Source: Rhodospirillales bacterium (GTDB lineage: Bacteria > Pseudomonadota > Gammaproteobacteria > Steroidobacterales > Rariloculaceae). Taken from it: 11,908 nucleotides of DNA. Of this stretch, positions 6,284 to 11,908 are shown in pieces. The notes under the pieces were generated by a model that was not told the DNA's origin, searched no databases, and was given only the letters and a program-made list of their open reading frames with translations. Made by a program: the position numbers and the translations under genes. Position 1 is the stretch's first letter. Each line of letters starts with the position of its first letter. The stretch covers positions 1-11,908 of the forward strand of contig JAHEEO010000082.1 in assembly GCA_024640665.1 (NCBI GenBank), written 5' to 3'.

Positions 6284-6802
6284 GTGAGTTCGGAGCGCGA
6301 GTTCATACCGCTCGGTATTTGCGTGCTTACAATTTCCGATACCCGTACCGAAGCAACAGACAAGTCTGGCGACCTGCTCATAGAGCGTGTGCGTGATGCT
6401 GGCCATCAAGTTGTCGAGCGCCGCATTGTTCAAGACGATATTTTTGCGATTCGCGCCGCCGTTTCCGTGTGGATCGCGGATCCCCGGGTCAATGCAGTCA
6501 TTACGACCGGCGGCACTGGCGTGACAGGCCGAGATGGCACACCAGAAGCGCTGGAAGTTCTGTTCGAGAAACGTATCGATGGCTTCGGTGAGATGTTTCG
6601 CATGCTCTCCTATGAAGAGATCGGCACGTCGAGTCTGCAGTCTCGCTGTGTCGCCGGCGTCGCAAATGCCTGCTACATCTTTGGACTGCCGGGATCGATG
6701 AACGCCTGTGCAACAGGCTGGGACAAGATCATTGCCAAACAACTCGATCATCGAACACGGCCATGTAACCTGGTCGAGTTGATGCCGCGACTCAAAGAGT
6801 AG
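6284..6802 (+). CDS. moaB: Molybdenum cofactor biosynthesis protein MoaB
   Basis: This 172-residue MoaB/MogA-fold protein has the molybdopterin-binding TTGGTGVTGRD at 74-84, an early ISDTR...DKSGD segment (17-30), the GFGEMFRMLSYEEIG block (100-114) typical of MoaB, and LPGS at 135-138. MogA-type proteins adenylylate molybdopterin before molybdate insertion; in many bacteria MoaB is the counterpart. No moeA or mogA is in the window, so the metal-insertion partner must be elsewhere. The start is GTG at 6284, 4 bases after the GNAT stop. An arrangement outside moaACDE is unusual compared with E. coli, where moaB lies inside the operon. Confidence 0.93.
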   Translation: MSSEREFIPLGICVLTISDTRTEATDKSGDLLIERVRDAGHQVVERRIVQDDIFAIRAAVSVWIADPRVNAVITTGGTGVTGRDGTPEALEVLFEKRIDGFGEMFRMLSYEEIGTSSLQSRCVAGVANACYIFGLPGSMNACATGWDKIIAKQLDHRTRPCNLVELMPRLKE

Positions 6803-6809
6803 GCAGCAA

Positions 6810-7406
6810 GTGAACGAGTTATGGGCAGGTATCTCGCCGCTCGAGGCGATTGCCGTGGCGTTTGCCATTGCCTATTTGCTGCTGGCTATTCGTCAAAACA
6901 ACTGGTGCTGGCTGGCAGCATTAATTTCATCGATTTTGTCGATTTTCGTATTCTTCGGCGCGCAGCTGTTTATGGAATCTGCGTTGCAGATTTTTTATGC
7001 GGGAATGGCCATCTATGGCTGGTTGCAGTGGACGAAAGGTGCCTATGGTCATCGAGTGCGCGTCCATACCTGGCCGCTTCGCAATCATCTGCGAATCATT
7101 GTTGGCATCCTGCTAATAAGCGCAGCCTTTGCCTGGGCATTGTCGTTTACCAGTCAAGCGATGCCGTTCTTGGACTCGCTGACCACCGTGGCAGCGATTT
7201 TTACAACCTATATGGTTGCAAAAAAAGTTCTGGAGAACTGGATTTATTGGTTTGTGATCGACTCCATCTCGGTCTACTTGTATGTGTCCCGCGATTTGAT
7301 GCTGTACGCGGCACTGTTCGTCGCCTACCTGGTGCTGATCATCGTCGGCTTCAAACAATGGACTGCCGCTTTACGCGATGAAGCTGCAGCCGTTACAGAT
7401 GGATAA
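6810..7406 (+). CDS. pnuC: PnuC-family vitamin transporter
   Basis: This 198-residue membrane protein has about seven hydrophobic segments (roughly 8-26, 32-50, 53-72, 95-113, 119-137, 143-160 and 164-182), the fold expected of PnuC. The signature ENWIYWFVIDSISVYLY (142-158) matches the conserved NW..W...D......LY region, and the third segment ends in the aromatic YGWLQW. PnuC-family proteins are facilitators for nicotinamide riboside, thiamine (PnuT) or riboflavin (PnuX), and retention of the substrate depends on a cytoplasmic kinase. The next gene encodes an APH-fold kinase and overlaps this one, so the pair probably moves and traps one vitamin. Which one cannot be decided here; thiamine is my leading guess. 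GTG at 6810 starts 7 bases after the moaB stop. Confidence 0.88.
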   Translation: MNELWAGISPLEAIAVAFAIAYLLLAIRQNNWCWLAALISSILSIFVFFGAQLFMESALQIFYAGMAIYGWLQWTKGAYGHRVRVHTWPLRNHLRIIVGILLISAAFAWALSFTSQAMPFLDSLTTVAAIFTTYMVAKKVLENWIYWFVIDSISVYLYVSRDLMLYAALFVAYLVLIIVGFKQWTAALRDEAAAVTDG

Positions 7407-8268
7407 CCGAGCCGCACAGCGAGGCAGCTTGCAGCCATTGATTCTCGCAATAGCGCGAATGTTTGATGGTGTCACGGCCGAACAAATTGAAGCGTTACCA
7501 GGCGGGACCGACGCGCGCTCTTTCAAGCTCCAAATCGATGGCCGTTACCTGGTGGCAAAGTTGCCGGAATCCCGCGGCGGCGCAATCTTGGCGCCGCGGG
7601 CGCAATTCGAACTGTCAGCGCGATTGGCTGCTGCGGGGTTGGCTCCAAAACCGATTGCCTATGACGAAGCAACTCAAATCCAATTCGTCGAAATGTTGCA
7701 AGGTCATCATCCGATAACGATGGATATGCTCCGCAATGGCCGCATCATGGACCCTATCGTTGCGCTGCTGCAGCGACTGCACAGTGTCCAAGCGTCACTG
7801 CGACCTTACGATCCGATTACTTTTGCGAGCAATTACGTTGGTAATCAGCGCGCGAAAGATGTGGCAGCCGTAAACTCACGATTCGAGGAACTCGCACTCA
7901 TCGCGGAACAAGATGCTGCCGCTTGGGCTGGCACCAGTATTTGCCACAATGATCTTCATGGGGCGAATATTTTGCTTGGAACTTCCCTGCAGCTCATCGA
8001 CTTTGAATACGCGGTGCAGGCTGCACCGATCGTCGATTTGGCTTCGTTAGCCGCAATGAATGATCTGACTAGTACGCAGGCGCAGAGCCTAGTGCGCCGG
8101 TATTATGGCGATCAGGCAGCACCTTTTTCTGCGCGCGAGTTTCGCAATGCTGTGCGCGTGCAGCAGTTGTTGGCTGAACTTTGGAAAATTGCGAGAAGTG
8201 AGAATATTGATCTGCAGCAAAGCGAGACTGCGGCGAAAGAGCATTCATGGAGAGTGAGAAGTCAATGA
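7399..8268 (+). CDS. APH/choline-kinase-fold small-molecule kinase, possible thiamine kinase
   Basis: This 289-residue protein belongs to the aminoglycoside phosphotransferase/choline kinase superfamily. The glycine-containing nucleotide loop is LPGGTDARSFKL near the N-terminus, followed by a hydrophobic strand with the Lys of YLVAKLPES. The catalytic Brenner-type motif is CHNDLHGANILL (His183, Asp185, Asn190), and the metal-binding Asp201 is in LIDFEYA. The kinase motifs are intact. Superfamily members phosphorylate choline, ethanolamine, thiamine (ThiK) or drugs; overlap with a PnuC-type transporter suggests a vitamin kinase, possibly thiamine. The start is uncertain: ATG at 7399 overlaps the pnuC stop by 8 bases, while ATG at 7378 overlaps by 29; neither has a clear Shine-Dalgarno. 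Its stop overlaps the next start as ATGA. Confidence 0.85.
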   Translation: MDNRAAQRGSLQPLILAIARMFDGVTAEQIEALPGGTDARSFKLQIDGRYLVAKLPESRGGAILAPRAQFELSARLAAAGLAPKPIAYDEATQIQFVEMLQGHHPITMDMLRNGRIMDPIVALLQRLHSVQASLRPYDPITFASNYVGNQRAKDVAAVNSRFEELALIAEQDAAAWAGTSICHNDLHGANILLGTSLQLIDFEYAVQAAPIVDLASLAAMNDLTSTQAQSLVRRYYGDQAAPFSAREFRNAVRVQQLLAELWKIARSENIDLQQSETAAKEHSWRVRSQ

Positions 8269-9152
8269 GTCTAAAAGTAGCGTTTTTAGGTTTGGGCGTG
8301 ATGGGATATCCAATGGCAGGATGGCTGGCGCGAGCGGGCCACGACGTCACTGTGTATAACCGCACGACGCAAAAGTCACAAAAGTGGCAGGCCGAGTACG
8401 GCGGCTCAATAGCAGCATCGCCAGCGGAGGCTGCGCGCGATCAAGAAATGGTGTTTTGTTGTGTCGGCGATGACCCGGATTTGCGCCAGGTGGTTCTTGG
8501 CGAGACGGGCGCCCTAGCGGCTATGAATTCCGGAACGATCTTCGTCGATCATACGACGGCGTCTGCGGATGTCGCTCGTGAGATTGCAGCAGCTGGCAAG
8601 GCGCTTGGCGTCAGTTGTCTGGATGCGCCGGTTTCAGGCGGCCAAGCGGGCGCCGAGAACGGCAAGCTCACCGTTATGGTGGGCGGCAATGCAGATGCAT
8701 ACGCTGCGGCCGAGCCAGTCATTGCAGCGTATTCGCACAACACACAGCTCATCGGTGCGTCCGGTTCGGGGCAGCTGTGCAAGATGGTCAATCAGATTGC
8801 TATTGCCGGCTTGGTGCAAGGGCTTGCAGAGGCGCTTAATTTCGGCCGTAAAGCAGGACTCGATATCGACAAAGTGGTTGGCGTGATCAGTAAAGGCGCC
8901 GCACAGTCATGGCAAATGGAAAACCGCTGGGAAACCATGGCGGCCAACGAATTCGAATTCGGCTTTGCCGTCGAGTGGATGCGAAAAGATCTTCGAATCT
9001 GCTTGCAGGAAGCGCGCAACAATGGCGCCGAGTTGCCTGTTGCGGCAGTGGTCGACCAGTTCTATGCGGATGTCGAAGGCATGGGCGGTAAACGTTGGGA
9101 TACATCCAGCCTCATCGCACGATTGAATCGAAACGATCCAGGTAAGTCATGA
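8265..9152 (+). CDS. Beta-hydroxyacid dehydrogenase (3-hydroxyisobutyrate dehydrogenase family)
   Basis: This 295-residue protein has the complete 3-hydroxyisobutyrate/tartronate-semialdehyde reductase layout. The Rossmann motif is FLGLGVMGYPMA at 7-18, with Asn-Arg at 32-33 after strand two, a pattern that usually favours NADP over NAD. The substrate-binding DAPVSGG is at 120-126, and the catalytic Lys173 and Asn176 are in KMVNQI. KDLRICLQEA at 241-250 completes the active-site surface. The family interconverts 3-hydroxyacids and semialdehydes (valine catabolism, glyoxylate or succinic semialdehyde metabolism), and the exact substrate is not readable. I chose ATG at 8265, overlapping the kinase stop as ATGA, over an alternative at 8247. 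Its own stop overlaps tesB as ATGA, so translation is probably coupled across three genes. Confidence 0.9.
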   Translation: MSLKVAFLGLGVMGYPMAGWLARAGHDVTVYNRTTQKSQKWQAEYGGSIAASPAEAARDQEMVFCCVGDDPDLRQVVLGETGALAAMNSGTIFVDHTTASADVAREIAAAGKALGVSCLDAPVSGGQAGAENGKLTVMVGGNADAYAAAEPVIAAYSHNTQLIGASGSGQLCKMVNQIAIAGLVQGLAEALNFGRKAGLDIDKVVGVISKGAAQSWQMENRWETMAANEFEFGFAVEWMRKDLRICLQEARNNGAELPVAAVVDQFYADVEGMGGKRWDTSSLIARLNRNDPGKS

Positions 9153-10003
9153 ATCCTGTTTTGGCAGACCTGCTGCATCTGCTCGAGCTCGAGCAGATCG
9201 AAGATAATATTTTTCGCGGTGAAAGTCGCGATATTGGAAGTCCGCAAGTCTTCGGCGGGCAAGTACTCGGTCAAGCGCTTACCGCAGCCAGCTATACCGT
9301 AGAGGATCGCACCGCCCATTCGCTGCATGCCTATTTCTTGCGGGCCGGCGATGTCAATGCGCCAATCGTTTACGACGTAGATCGGGCACGCGATGGCAGC
9401 ACGTTCAGCAATCGACGAGTTGTGGCTATTCAACATGGCCGGCCAATCTTCAATATGGCCGTATCGTTCCAGCACCCTGAAGAGGGGCTGGAGCACCAGC
9501 CTGCGATGCCCAACGTGTCAGGCCCGGAGGGCTTGACCGACCAGCGGTTATTGTCGGAGCAAGCGGCTGAACTCGTGCCGAATAAGTTGCGTCGCTATTT
9601 GATGCATGAGCGCCCGTTCGTGTTTCGTTCGGTCGAACCGATCGATTTGCTGTCGCCCAAGAAGTTACCACCAAGCCGACATGTATGGATAAAGACCGTG
9701 GATGCAGTTGGCGACGAGCCGGAACTGCACCGCAATTTGCTCGCCTACGTATCCGACTATCAACTATTGGCCACGGCTATGCTGCCGCATGGCGTTCGTT
9801 TCGAGCAGGGCAACGTGCAATTGGCAAGTTTGGACCATGCGATGTGGTTTCATCGCCCATTTCGTGTCGATGATTGGTTGCTGTATGTGCTCGATAGTCC
9901 TACGGCAACCGGCGCCCGCGGTCTGGCCCGTGGTCAGTTTTTCACTCGTGATGGAATTCATGTGGCTTCTACCACGCAGGAAGGGCTTATCCGCCTTTGG
10001 TGA
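9149..10003 (+). CDS. tesB: Acyl-CoA thioesterase II TesB
   Basis: This 284-residue double-hotdog thioesterase hydrolyses acyl-CoA to free acid and CoA in the cytoplasm. The first hotdog holds VFGGQVLGQALTAASYT (34-50) and HSLHAYFLRAGD (57-68). The second holds the paired ASLDHAMWFHRPF (226-238) and STTQEGLIR (274-282). Residues matching the E. coli TesB triad are Asp203 in VSDYQ, Ser227 in place of Thr228, and Gln277. The Ser-for-Thr swap is conservative. ATG at 9149 overlaps the dehydrogenase stop, and AGG at 9140-9142 supports it. It ends the six-gene run; its last 17 bases overlap the 3' end of the carbonic anhydrase gene on the other strand, leaving no room for a terminator. Confidence 0.95.
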   Translation: MNPVLADLLHLLELEQIEDNIFRGESRDIGSPQVFGGQVLGQALTAASYTVEDRTAHSLHAYFLRAGDVNAPIVYDVDRARDGSTFSNRRVVAIQHGRPIFNMAVSFQHPEEGLEHQPAMPNVSGPEGLTDQRLLSEQAAELVPNKLRRYLMHERPFVFRSVEPIDLLSPKKLPPSRHVWIKTVDAVGDEPELHRNLLAYVSDYQLLATAMLPHGVRFEQGNVQLASLDHAMWFHRPFRVDDWLLYVLDSPTATGARGLARGQFFTRDGIHVASTTQEGLIRLW

Positions 10004-10520
10004 CGGGGCGGAGTTTGGTTCGATATTCTCGACCAAGTTCCGCGTAGTGCGCCGCGCTCTCGCGCAGCATGGCGATCTCTTCATCCGTTACGCTGCGCTT
10101 CACACGGGCTGGCGCACCGATGATTAGCGATCGGTCGGGGAACTGCTTTCTTTCCGTAATCAATGCGCCGGCGCCCACAATACAGAACTCGCCGATGACA
10201 GCGTGGCTCAATATTGTGGCCCCGATACCGATCAATGAGCCGCGCCCAACAGTGCAGCCATGCACCGTTGCGCCATGACCTACAGTTACGTCTGAAGCGA
10301 TCTCTACTGGGGCATCGTGATCGACATGAACTACGGCGGTATCTTGAATATTGGACCGGTCGCCAATGCTGATGAGGTTGGTGTCGCCGCGCAGCACGGC
10401 GCTAAACCAAACGCTGGCATCTTTGCCTAGAAGAACCTGGCCTATGACGGCTGCGTTGGGCGCAACGAAAAAATCATCGCCGGCAGTTTTCACGTCGTGT
10501 GGTCCGAATCCATAGAGCAT
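9987..10520 (-). CDS. Gamma carbonic anhydrase family protein (YrdA/CaiE-like left-handed beta helix)
   Basis: This 177-residue hexapeptide-repeat protein has the zinc-binding histidines of gamma-class carbonic anhydrases at His65 (VVHVDHD), His82 and His87 (TVGHGATVHGC), plus an Arg-x-Asp (44-46, LRGDT) and a C-terminal helix. The length and residues fit the YrdA group, where all three ligands are kept but activity is often unproven, so activity is not assured. The neighbouring co-directional SulP gene suggests a bicarbonate-related role. The start at 10520 is preceded by GGGAA at 10530-10526. There is a 47-base AT-rich gap to the SulP gene without a hairpin, so co-transcription is plausible. 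The gene's end overlaps tesB by 17 bases on the opposite strand. Confidence 0.92.
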   Translation of the reverse strand: MLYGFGPHDVKTAGDDFFVAPNAAVIGQVLLGKDASVWFSAVLRGDTNLISIGDRSNIQDTAVVHVDHDAPVEIASDVTVGHGATVHGCTVGRGSLIGIGATILSHAVIGEFCIVGAGALITERKQFPDRSLIIGAPARVKRSVTDEEIAMLRESAAHYAELGREYRTKLRPVTKGG

Positions 10521-10567
10521 GCTTATTCCCGTTCTGTAGTTGGCGTAATTAATTTAGATCGAATTGA

Positions 10568-11908
10568 TTAAGTCTCTGGTGCTTCTGCACAGAAAGTTTC
10601 AGCATAACGCAGCGCATGAAAGCGTCGCTTAAAGCGAGCGCAGCGTTTGATGGCCGGCAACATGTCGAATTGAATGAAAGCTCTGATAACCGTTGACCGC
10701 AAGCCGACCAAAACAACTTTCTGGTCACTTTCTTGTGCCCGTCTAATTATGCCATCCAGTGCTATCACGGCACTTTCGTCGATATGCGGGACGTCGCCAA
10801 AATCAAGAACAAGAGCCTTGTACTTTGTAACGGCTGCAATCTTTCGGGTCAGTTCATTTGCGGCGCCAAAGGTGACCGGGCCGGCCAGGTGAATGTATAG
10901 CATTTTGTTTTTGCAGCGCTGAACTACAGCAAGCTCTTCGTCATTCAAGGCCCGTGTTGAGCTGCCGTCCGCACTGGTACCCACTGCCGCCAGTTGCAGA
11001 TCTGCGATCTTCTTTATCAATGCAAGGCTAGAGATTATGACGCCAATAACAACCGCTGTGACGACGTTTATGAACAATCCTATAACCCAGACAATCAGCA
11101 TAATCACGACGCCGGTGCGTGGCGCTGTCGGGAATTTTCGAATGTAGGTCCAATCGATAATCCCCACGCCGATGTAAACGAGAATGCCGGACAGCACGCA
11201 GGCTGGGATGTACTGGATGAGGAAGCCCGTCGATAACAACAATAACAATAGAATTGCGGAATGACTGGTTCCCGAGAGCGTCGTCCGGCCACCCCCGCGG
11301 ATGTTTGCCATGGTTCGAAACGTAGAGCCGGAACCCGGCAGCGCGCCAATGAGTCCGCACACAATATTGCCAAGTCCTTGTCCCAACAGTTCCTTGTCTG
11401 AATTGTGAAATTCATGCGTTGCATTGTCCGCAGCCATTGAAGTAACAAGGCTGTCCAACGAACTGATCAATGCCAGTACGAGTGCCGATAGCCACATGTC
11501 CTGCCAAGGCAGCGCCGCAATCGGTGGGAAGGAAAAGTTTGGCAGCAAACTTTCAGGGGCTGCGAAACGCGGCACTTGAATTTCGAATACGGCACACGCA
11601 ATCGTGCCGGCAACGAGCACAGAGAAATGCACTGGTACATATTGCCTCAGTTTTGCCGGCAACCACAGGCAGGCGCTGAAGCTCATCAGAGCAATGATCA
11701 GCGTCGCTGGGTTGAGCATACGGATGCTCTCCGGTAACACGAGCGCAGCCGTGTATGTATCGGCGACTCCGGCATGCCCAAGCAAAGGGTTTAGTTGCAT
11801 GACAATGATGATGCAGCCAACGGCACTGCTGAAACCCGAGGTGACTGGGTACGGAATCAGATTGATGTATCGGCCCATGCGCAATACGCCAAAGCCAAGT
11901 TGCATCAC
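10568..11908 (-). CDS. SulP/SLC26 family anion transporter with STAS domain, 5' end beyond window
   Basis: The visible 446 residues are the C-terminal part of a SulP transporter; the frame is open to the right edge, so roughly the first 100 residues are missing. Transmembrane segments are followed by the conserved core: SSLDSLVTSMAAD (149-161), ELLGQGLGNIVCG (173-185) and LPGSGSTFRTMANIRGG (190-206). A cytoplasmic STAS domain follows at about 335-440, with DFGDVPHIDESAV at 369-381. Asp152 and Thr156 in the LDSLVTS segment match, as I recall, the sodium site of the cyanobacterial bicarbonate transporter BicA (D...T). E. coli DauA/YchM has Glu at the Asp site. This and the adjacent carbonic anhydrase homologue favour bicarbonate transport, but sulfate or other anions cannot be excluded. 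STAS domains usually govern trafficking or activity. Confidence 0.9.
   Translation of the reverse strand: MMQLGFGVLRMGRYINLIPYPVTSGFSSAVGCIIIVMQLNPLLGHAGVADTYTAALVLPESIRMLNPATLIIALMSFSACLWLPAKLRQYVPVHFSVLVAGTIACAVFEIQVPRFAAPESLLPNFSFPPIAALPWQDMWLSALVLALISSLDSLVTSMAADNATHEFHNSDKELLGQGLGNIVCGLIGALPGSGSTFRTMANIRGGGRTTLSGTSHSAILLLLLLSTGFLIQYIPACVLSGILVYIGVGIIDWTYIRKFPTAPRTGVVIMLIVWVIGLFINVVTAVVIGVIISSLALIKKIADLQLAAVGTSADGSSTRALNDEELAVVQRCKNKMLYIHLAGPVTFGAANELTRKIAAVTKYKALVLDFGDVPHIDESAVIALDGIIRRAQESDQKVVLVGLRSTVIRAFIQFDMLPAIKRCARFKRRFHALRYAETFCAEAPET

Noticed and set aside
6026..6868. Long minus-strand open frame of 280 residues opposite the GNAT and moaB genes
   Set aside because: The plus-strand proteins are clear family members and the antisense frame shows no motif.
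10521..10567. Promoter or terminator between the SulP and carbonic anhydrase genes
   Set aside because: The gap is AT-rich, but no -35/-10 pair at a usable spacing and no hairpin were found.

Overview
The window looks like chromosome from a Gammaproteobacterium or close relative. It has moderate-to-high GC, tightly packed genes with many stop/start overlaps, and housekeeping families typical of that group: MoaA/C/D/E, MoaB, TesB, a YrdA-type gamma carbonic anhydrase and a YhhQ-type queuosine-precursor transporter. No tRNA, rRNA, CRISPR, insertion sequence or prophage gene is visible. Assignment below class level is not possible from sequence reading alone.

Layout. (1) Positions 1-2803, minus strand: a queuosine-precursor transporter (2803-1994), then a cyclopropane-fatty-acid-synthase-family methyltransferase (1972-704), then the 5' two-thirds or so of an FAD-dependent oxidoreductase of the UfaA1/TmsA/DHCR24 type that runs off the left edge. 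The methyltransferase and oxidoreductase together look like a two-step pathway that methylenates and then reduces a membrane fatty acid, as in 10-methyl fatty acid synthesis. The oxidoreductase has no normal start codon in its frame where its conserved sequence begins. Two perfect, abutting hairpins lie in its early coding region. (2) Positions 2915-5142, plus strand: moaA-moaC-moaD-moaE, a compact molybdopterin operon from GTP to molybdopterin, read divergently from region 1. (3) Positions 5776-5168, minus strand: a MocA/MobA-like nucleotidyltransferase, converging on moaE. (4) Positions 5812-10003, plus strand: six genes with gaps of 7 bases or less or overlaps (GNAT acetyltransferase, moaB, pnuC-like vitamin transporter, APH-fold small-molecule kinase, beta-hydroxyacid dehydrogenase, tesB thioesterase). 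A good sigma70-like promoter in the 35-base gap upstream of the GNAT gene shares its TATA core with a minus-strand -10 candidate for the nucleotidyltransferase. (5) Positions 11908-9987, minus strand: the C-terminal part of a SulP/SLC26 transporter with a STAS domain, followed by a gamma-class carbonic anhydrase homologue whose 3' end overlaps tesB. This pair suggests bicarbonate handling.

Functionally, three Moco loci surround one another (moaACDE, mocA-like, moaB). A transporter-kinase pair (PnuC-like plus APH kinase) fits vitamin uptake by phosphorylation trapping. No protein without a recognisable family was found. The strongest points for follow-up are the putative methyl-branched fatty acid pair with its anomalous start, the PnuC-kinase pair, the SulP-carbonic anhydrase pair and the shared-core divergent promoter.
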